Assembly (NCBI GenBank): GCA_964017235.1
Contig: OZ024929.1
Span: 17,605,464 to 17,669,463 of the forward strand
From: Sabellastarte sp. h YS-2021
Taxonomy: Eukaryota; Annelida; Polychaeta; Sabellida; Sabellidae
Length of the DNA stretch: 64,000 nucleotides
Direction of reading: 5' to 3'
Shown here: positions 58,035 to 64,000 of the stretch, piece after piece
How positions within the stretch are numbered: position 1 is the stretch's first letter
Layout: every line of letters begins with the position of its first letter
Notes under the pieces: generated by a model
Database searches by the model: none
Told to the model about the DNA's origin: nothing
Seen by the model: only the letters and a program-made list of their open reading frames with translations
Position numbers and translations under genes: made by a program

Positions 58035-60058
58035 ATGTTGTCTCCTGGACAGAAGCGAGGTTCTTGCGGGCACGTTATGGCCCTTTTCGACAACCATAAG
58101 AAATGCGCGCGTTGTCGTGACAAGGAGGTGGGAGACGACCCCTGTGTGAAGAAGTTGGCTTGCAGTATCTGTAAGGCGTTTACGCCTGCTCAGATCCACC
58201 AGTTAGCAACCCCGACCTACAAGGAACGGAAAGAACGCTCTAGCCAGAAGAAATCTGAAGATTTGACAAGTACGTCTCCCAAGCTTGTTGATCCGTCTGA
58301 GGTTTCACTGCTGGGTCCTGTTAATTCAGGAAAGCAGTCTCCTGTTGATTCTACACCCAAGCAGAAGAAGAAGCGTTCTGATGGCTCCCCAAGGTCTAGC
58401 AAATGGAAGCACAGCAGTAAGCCCACTTCAGACGACCTCAAGTCCCTTGATGACAAGTGGAGTGAGAGATTTTCCCGTCTGGAAGCAATGCTGATAAACC
58501 AGTCCTTTGCTGTTCATGTGAGACCGGTGAATTCTGCTTCTGTGGTGCCCAGAGAACACCCCTTCTTTGATCCGGGTGCTTCTACAAGTGTTATGTTTTC
58601 TGAGGGCACTGGTGACGTTGCTACGCAGTTGGCGGCTACCCAACCTCCGCTGGGGGTTCCCAGTACACAAGCTGTGAAGGAAGTGAATGAGAGTGCTACC
58701 CACCCTGTTCAGGGCCCCGGTACCTCTGAGACTGTTGCCACCCAACCTTTACTGGTTCCCGGTGCAGGAACTGCCACCCAGCCTACACAGGCTCCCGGTG
58801 CGGGTCCTGAGGTTCTGCCTTCCGGTTATGAAACTACGCTGTCTAACCAGTCGCCTCCCATTGGCCAGAATACTGAGGTTGCTAGGGAATCTGACAGTGA
58901 GGCTGAGTTGGATGCGGAACCGGCTTCACCGGCTAGTGTCCACTACCAGGGTGATGTACCGGAAACCAACACTGACCAGGACCTCTCTGAAGATGCAAAT
59001 TACCGGGAAACCTTGAGAGGGGTGAGGAGTTTCATGGGCTGGCATCAGATCCCGGATTATGACACCTCAGCTGCATCTATGGATGACAATCCCTTTGCCG
59101 GTTCCAGAGTGAAGACTACCGGTAAAGTGTCAGTTAAATTGCCGGTGGATGAATGGCTTTGTAAAAAGCTGGAGAAACTAAATGTAACTATTGCTGAAGG
59201 TTATCCTTCCAGAAATACAGAAACCAGTGGACTGCTGCGTGATCAATTTGTGAAGACACCCCGTACTTCAAAGTGGTACGACATGCAAGCTGTTAAGAAG
59301 GATACGTCTACCCAGGCTGTTGGTGACTGGTCTCCGGAACTGGCAAAACTTAACAGTATGTTTTCTAGAGTTGCAAGGCGCAGCTTACCTTCTGCTCCAG
59401 CTTCCCGTACTTTCAGCCAGGACACCTTAGAAGGTGGGAGAGGTCCTTCAGAGAGCAATCAGTGATGTGTAATCACGCTGCTGGCCTATCCAGATGCCTC
59501 ATGAAAGTACAGGACTCCATGGTCACCCAGTTGAAGTCCCTCAGGTTCGATTCCTCAAAGGGCAAAAGTGCTGAGAAACAACAACAGGCTGTTGAGGAAC
59601 TGGAGTATCTGGTTACATTCAACCGGTCAATTTCACAGGCTATGCAGCGTACCATGCAGGATCTCTCAGAGGGAGTCTTTATCAGCATGGCTAATCTCAC
59701 CCTGGCCCGTCGGGACAGTTATTTAGAGTTCATACGAGGTGGAGTTAAACCTGACACCTTGTCTGCCTTACGCACTTCTCCAGTCCACCAACTCTCACTC
59801 TTCCCGGACAGCTTACTGGTCAAGGCTGAAGAGGAGATCTTACATAGTGAAGAGAGGCGTTCTGCTGGTACCACACAGAGGAAACCAGGACGTTTTCATC
59901 CATACGTCTCCTCAAATCGAACACCTCACCAGCCAGACCGGAAGCCCACTACACCGGCATGGAAGCAGATTAGAGACCGGCAAACTGCTCAGAAAGGTGG
60001 TGGTAAAGCCTCAAACTTCAGCCAGAAGCCGGCCAGAGGATTTAAAAAGCATAAATGA
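58035..60058 (+). CDS. DIRS gag (ORF1), one frameshift
   Basis: Structural protein of the DIRS element. I chose the ATG at 58035; the frame is open further left, but only through the terminal repeat. The N-terminus has a Cys/His cluster (CGHV…HKKCARCRD…C…CSIC, 58060-58175) typical of DIRS gag. Then comes a Ser/Pro/Thr-rich middle (TQPTQAPG-type repeats, 58600-58850), an acidic stretch, and a conserved capsid-like part (WYDMQAVKKD; CNHAAGLSRCL; GVKPDTLSALRTSPVHQLSLFPD). The frame changes by -1 at about 59430: frame 3 ends at TGA 59463-59465, while frame 2 (WERSFREQS then CNHAAGL) carries the conserved text. The gag stop is TGA at 60056-60058 after a basic tail (KPARGFKKHK). Confidence 0.85.
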
Positions 60059-60364
60059 CAATTACTGTGTTTCAAATGTGGTCGGATTGGTGAACTCTGT
60101 AAATGTGTCCGACAAGATGAAGGGTTTGAACCCACCACCACCAGTGACAAGCAAGAGCGAGACTGTGTTATCACATGTAAACTCTTTTGTTGCAAGTGTT
60201 CCTTTTGCCAGCGGGTCACCGCAAAAGAAAGGTGTAAATCCCGTTTATTGTCAATCTATCAGAGAAATAAACCATGTGAACGATGTTTCCTGTGTAGATC
60301 ACTTGAGTTCTGTAAAAATTGTCACAAATGTCCCAACTGTTGTCACAAATCTTCCTGTAGGGGC
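60056..60364 (+). CDS. Possible readthrough extension of gag: 20-cysteine domain
   Basis: Directly after the gag TGA (60056-60058) the same frame stays open. It encodes about 102 residues with 20 cysteines, ending in C-x2-C-x2-C-x5-C-x2-C-x2-C-x2-CC-x4-C-R-G (60275-60364). The stop is followed by CAATTA, which fits the CARYYA context known to promote stop-codon readthrough. I remember similar Cys-rich text upstream of RT in other DIRS elements, but cannot confirm it here. The spacing suggests zinc binding, perhaps a nucleocapsid-like function. Frame 3 across the same bases is Ser/Val/Asn-rich and leads into RT, so this stretch may be coding in two frames. Expression by readthrough is inference. 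Confidence 0.5.
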
Positions 60365-61855
60365 AAGGCTTCAGCAATTTTGGGAGAAGTGGGAAGCTCT
60401 GGGTTCGAGTCCAAAAGTAATCAGAATACTGAGAGAGGGCTACACCCTTCCCTTCTGGTTCAGACCCAACCTAACCAGGTCACCAATGGTCATCAGCAAG
60501 TATGTAAACCCCCAAAGACAGTCCCTCCTTTTGGAGGCACTGGCTCAGCTAACAAACAAAAATGCAGTGGAACCGGTAACAAATCAGACCTCCCTAGGGT
60601 TTTACAACCGGCTATTTTTGGTTCCCAAACCCAACAACCGGTGGAGACCTATCCTGGACCTGAGCACTTTGAACATCTTTTTAAACACAGAGTCGTTCAA
60701 AATGGAGACTCCAGAAACCATAAGAAGCTCCCTACAGGTAGGGGAGTGGGTCACCTCAATAGACTTCAAAGACGCATACTTCCACATTCCAATTCACAGT
60801 CAGTCCAGGAAGTACATGCGTTTTCACATTCAGGGCCAATCCTACCAGTTCAAGGCCCTGCCCTTTGGTCTTTCCACAGCACCCATGGAGTTCACAGTGG
60901 TGGCCAAAGAGGTCAAGCTCATGGCCTTACGACAGGGTATAAGAATCCACCAGTACCTAGACGACTGGCTGGTAAGAGCCTCTACCCTCCACACCTGTCT
61001 CCAGCATACTCAAACCCTGGTCACACTTTGTCAGGAGCTAGGGTGGCTGGTGAACAAGGAAAAGTCAGAACTGGCACCCAAACAGGTCTTCAACTTCGTA
61101 GGTTACCAGTTCGACCTGAAAGAGGGCAAGGTCAGACCAACAGAAGAACGTTGGCAGGCCTTGACAGACAAGATCAGATCAATGATGTCGGATCCGGTAT
61201 GTCCGGTCCGGAAATTCATGTCCCTCATAGGTCTCCTTACAGCAACAGAAAAACAAGTCCACTTAGGGCGACTCCACATGAGACCCATACAGTGGCACTT
61301 GAAAAACAATTGGAGGGTCCCAGAGTCACTGGAAAAGGTGATCCCGGTCCCCAAGTCCCTCCACCCTCATCTAAGGTGGTGGCTGGAGGAAAGCAATGTG
61401 CTACTAGGTCAACCATTACACCCTCTAAAACATGCTCTGCAGATCTTTACAGACGCATCAAACGAAGGGTGGGGCGCTCACTTGGACGACCACACTGCAA
61501 GGGGAACTTGGTCCCTTCCAGAAAGCAAGTTGCACATAAACCACTTAGAGTTAAAAGCAGTTTTTCTAGCTCTAAAGGAGTTTCGAACCCTGGTCTGCAA
61601 CAAGACTGTGTTGATAGCTACAGACAACACAACAGTGGTTGCCTATATCAACATAGAAGGGGGAATGAAGTCGGGGTCACTGTGTGCCCTACTGTGGAGA
61701 ATCCTGTCCTGGTGCACCAGACAGCAGGTAACCCTCAGGGCACGTCACATCCCCGGCCGGCTGAACGTGATAGCAGACAAGCTATCCAGACTTGGCCAGA
61801 CCATTCAAACAGAGTGGTCACTTCATCCAGCAGTATTCCAAGCTGTATGCGCAAG
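60117..61855 (+). CDS. DIRS reverse transcriptase and RNase H
   Basis: Frame 3. It copies the element RNA into DNA and degrades the RNA strand. The start is uncertain: the first ATG after the gag stop in this frame is 60117, but the frame is open back to before 59739. RT order: LPVGARLQQFWEKW (60350), FRPNLTRSPMVIS, FNRLFLVPKPNNRWRPILDLS, TSIDFKDAYFHIPI (catalytic D), KALPFGLSTAP, and the catalytic YLDD (60954-60965), typical for DIRS. RNase H: LQIFTDASNEGWG (D), INHLELKAV (E), LIATDNTTVVAYIN (D), RLNVIADKLSRLG (D), ending near 61800. The conserved text leaves this frame at about 61850. Confidence 0.95.
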
Positions 61856-62377
61856 GTGGCAGTGGACCTGTTTGCCACCAGGTTCAACAACAAACTGCCT
61901 CAGTTTGTGTCACCGGTGCCAGACCCCCAGGCTTGGGCAGTGGATGCACTCAGTCTCTCCTGGGAGGACCTGGACCCATACGCCTTTCCACCGGCAGCCA
62001 TCTTGGGCAAAGTGGTGGAGAAGCTCCAGGACTACCCCTGCAACAGAATAATCCTGATTGCCCCAGGGTGGCCCAACATGCCCTGGTTTTGGGACCTGGT
62101 AGCAATGTCAAGCCAGATCCCACTGTGTCTGCCCAACCTACCCAACCTAGTGTCTCAGCCATTCAACCAGGTCCTTCACAGGAACCTGTCGAATCTGAAT
62201 CTACATGCCTGGCTCCTAGAGCCTCAGCAATCAAGGAGCAAGGCTTCTCTGAGGCAGTGGCAGCACGAATTGAGGCTCCTCAAAGAAGATCAACCAGATC
62301 TGTCTATGAGGCAAAGTGGACCATTTTTACAAAGTGGTGCCTCAGTAATCAGGTGGACTTCAGGGCACCACCTCTGA
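61840..62377 (+). CDS. DIRS Dam-like methyltransferase domain
   Basis: Frame 2, continuing pol after a -1 frame change near 61850 (frame 3 CARWQW versus frame 2 VAVDLFATRF; a 1-nt deletion is the simplest explanation). Blocks in order: VDLFATRFNN, AVDALSLSWEDLDPYAFPP, RIILIAPGWPNMPWFWDL. These match the layout of phage-type N6-adenine methyltransferases (DvxAsxxN; DxLxxxWxxx.xNPPY; vLlPxxxxxxWF), a domain known from DIRS elements. The catalytic NPPY-like position reads AFPP here, as in other DIRS copies I recall, so activity is doubtful. The frame ends in TGA at 62375-62377. Confidence 0.8.
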
Positions 62378-63289
62378 AAGCCATTGCTGACTTCCTCCTG
62401 TATTTGTTTCAGGACAAGAAGTTACAACCAGGCACTATTGATGGCTACAGATCCGCCATTGCTGACAAACTGGGCAATTCCTCCATTAATGTCAGCAAAG
62501 ATGAGAATCTCACTCGTCTCCTGGATAGTTTCCATAGAGACAGACCTAAAGGCAGGAGGGGCATCCCCTCCTGGAACCTTTCACTGGTTTTACATCAACT
62601 CACAAAGGCTCCTTTTGAACCCCTAAAAGAGTCCTCCTTGAAACATTTGACTTTCAAGACTGTTTTCTTGCTGGCTTTGGGTTCAGGTAAACGCAGGAGT
62701 GAGATCCATGCTTGGTTACATAGGAATATCAGACACCAGTCAGACTGGTCTAAGGTGTCTTTGTACCCCTCACCCAGCTTCCTATCCAAGAACCAGCTGG
62801 CTAAGGAAGGTCCAGATAGTGTGGCGCCAGTGGTCATCCCAGCCCTGGCACCATCTCTGGATAGGTCACTCAAGGGTGACAGGTCCCTATGTCCAGTTAG
62901 AGCCCTGCGCTACTACTTGGACAGGACTGCAGACCTCAGGCAGAATAAGGAGTTAGTCTTTGTCTCCTTCAAGAAGGGTTTTGATAAAGACATCTCACCT
63001 GCCACCATCTCCTCATGGATCAAACAGACTGGTTCTGTGCTATGAGCTCTCTGACCAGGAGGCCCTCACCTTACATCAGGTTAAAGCCCATGATGTTAGG
63101 GCCTTTGCTGCTTCTAAGGCCTTCCAATCAGGGATCTCCTTAGACCAGATCTTGTCAACCTGCCACTGGAAATCTCACAACACCTTCACCCAATTCTATT
63201 TGAAGGATGTTGCCTGGGCTGACTCAGAGCTTTTCCACCTGGGACCTGTAGTGGCTGCCCAGCAGGTGCACCACCAGGCCCAGAAGTGA
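62205..63289 (+). CDS. DIRS tyrosine recombinase (broken by a frameshift)
   Basis: Catalyses integration of the circular DNA. Frame 1 is open from 61792, overlapping the methyltransferase; the conserved text starts near 62220 (AIKEQGFSEAVAARI). N-terminal core-binding part: YEAKWTIFTKWC…IADFLLYLFQ…TIDGYRSAI. Catalytic residues: Arg in SGKRRSEIHAW (about 62690), then H-x-x-R in AHDVRAF (about 63089-63100), HW in CHWKSHNTF, and the nucleophile Tyr in FTQFYLKD (63197-63199). The frame shifts from 1 to 2 near 63031 (one extra G in actggttctg), so the second half (62960-63289) is out of frame. The stop is at 63287-63289. Confidence 0.9.
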
Positions 63290-63674
63290 GGGGATGTTGT
63301 ATATATGTAAATATGTACATATTGTACATAGGTTAGATATGTACATAGTGTGAATATGTTGAGTGTACATATATTTTCAAAAAAAAAACAAAAAAAAAAA
63401 ACTGTGACTTGCTTCCTTTGGGAAGTTTATTTCTTCTGGGACTGAACTCAGCCCCTCTCTCTCTCTGTCTTTCCCTTCTCAGGCATCTCTGGAAGGAAAG
63501 AAAAAAGGGGGGGGGGGCAACGTCGATAGGCTCCCGGTTAACCGGTGAGTTAGTGGCCTACCCTGACCTTTCAGGGTTCTCTGACCCTAGGTCAAATGGG
63601 CCTGTTCAAATTTGTTGTTATGAGTTCACATAAGTCCCTAGCTGCTTACCCGCCTACCAAGCGGTAGTTATTCA
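63290..63674 (+). other. DIRS 3' non-coding region
   Basis: Contains a dyad-rich TA stretch (tatgtacatattgtacata, about 63310-63330), an A-rich run (63379-63401), a CT-rich run, and a G10 run near 63507. No gene. Confidence 0.6.
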
Positions 63675-63770
63675 GCAATTGTCCATTGGATAGGATGTAT
63701 TAACGCAATAAAATTGCAAATTTAATAAGTAAATTAAATTTTTATAAGTTAATACCCTATCCAATGGACA
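63675..63770 (+). repeat. DIRS internal complementary region
   Basis: 63675-63713 is the exact reverse complement of the element's left end (57722-57760, 39 of 39). 63758-63770 is complementary to the last bases in the window, and 63714-63757 should be complementary to the missing right end. This is the template DIRS elements use to restore terminal sequence during replication. Confidence 0.92.
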
Positions 63771-63830
63771 GGCAAGGCCCACCCAACCGGCCCCGCTATC
63801 AGCTTACTAGGGGTCTTACTAGGATTAGAC

Positions 63831-64000
63831 ACGAAAAAGATGCTATGACGTCAATAGGTAAACAGGAAATGAAGTACGATGCGCCACCTGGCGAATGCAC
63901 ACTCTGTGACCGGTCCTGCCGGTAGTATATACAGGACGTCTTTTTCTGACGTTTGGCGGGACCGGTCGCGCCGACTGGTAAAGCAATTGTCCATTGGATA
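63831..64000 (+). repeat. DIRS right inverted terminal repeat (cut by window end)
   Basis: The reverse complement of 57743-57912 with about four substitutions. The internal complementary region predicts 44 more bases beyond 64000, starting gggtattaacttataaaa. Confidence 0.93.

Larger units (their letters stand above)
57722..64000 (+). mobile_element. DIRS-type tyrosine-recombinase retrotransposon (nearly complete)
   Basis: A retrotransposon that integrates a circular DNA with a tyrosine recombinase instead of an integrase, leaving no target duplication. Order: left inverted terminal repeat, gag, RT/RNase H, Dam-like methyltransferase, tyrosine recombinase, internal complementary region, right inverted terminal repeat (cut by the window end). 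Everything is on the plus strand, is more GC-rich than the host, and uses all three frames. It sits inside a Helitron-like element. Three apparent single-base frameshifts suggest this copy is not autonomous, although the terminal repeats are nearly identical. Confidence 0.95.

Noticed and set aside
59462-59470. TGATG stop-start overlap in gag as a reinitiation signal
   Set aside because: The conserved gag text is already in frame 2 upstream of this site (WERSFREQS), so a one-base deletion near 59430 explains it better.

Overview
The window looks like an AT-rich animal nuclear genome segment. It has spliced genes with GT-AG introns, CR1/L2-type LINE fragments, tRNA-derived SINEs, MITEs, satellite-bearing Helitron-like elements and a DIRS tyrosine-recombinase retrotransposon. 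This mix fits a marine invertebrate, and I would guess a mollusc or other lophotrochozoan, but that is inference: no rRNA, tRNA or mitochondrial marker fixes the taxon.

Host genes are few. On the minus strand, five coding exons between 10352 and 444 splice in frame into about 550 residues of a type II membrane glycosyltransferase of the Nucleotid_trans (GT77-like) family; the exon with the start codon is not identified. On the plus strand, 53714-54310 is the last exon of an unrecognised helical, basic protein. The rest is repeats and AT-rich DNA without recognisable genes.

Region by region. 1-10.4 kb: the glycosyltransferase gene, whose introns hold a Helitron-like element (1183-2246), a LINE fragment, tandem arrays and a MITE. 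10.6-12 kb: a dispersed repeat, a LINE 3' end and a 25-bp minisatellite. 12.36-19.37 kb: Helitron-like element Y carrying about 40 copies of a 133-bp satellite inside a second satellite. 19.37-26.8 kb: Helitron-like element Z, split by a LINE, which is itself split by Helitron-like element W; the target sites can be rebuilt at both levels. 26.96-29.32 kb: Helitron-like element T with another LINE inside. 29.4-29.6 kb: a SINE. 32.47-33.92 kb: four abutting MITEs that share TA junctions. 35.6 kb: a Ty3/gypsy integrase tail. 42-52.9 kb: a fold-back element, a large inverted-repeat pair, SINEs, and a LINE split by a TA-flanked terminal-inverted-repeat element. 57.17-64 kb: a Helitron-like 5' end split by a nearly complete DIRS element.

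The DIRS element is the most informative part. It has inverted terminal repeats, an internal complementary region matching its left end exactly over 39 nt, gag, reverse transcriptase/RNase H, a Dam-like methyltransferase domain and a tyrosine recombinase. Three apparent single-base frameshifts suggest this copy is decayed. Its gag stop is TGA followed by CAATTA, a known readthrough context, and the same frame continues into about 100 codons with 20 cysteines, overlapping the frame that leads into the reverse transcriptase. This possible Gag-Cys-rich readthrough product is my best candidate for something under-described.
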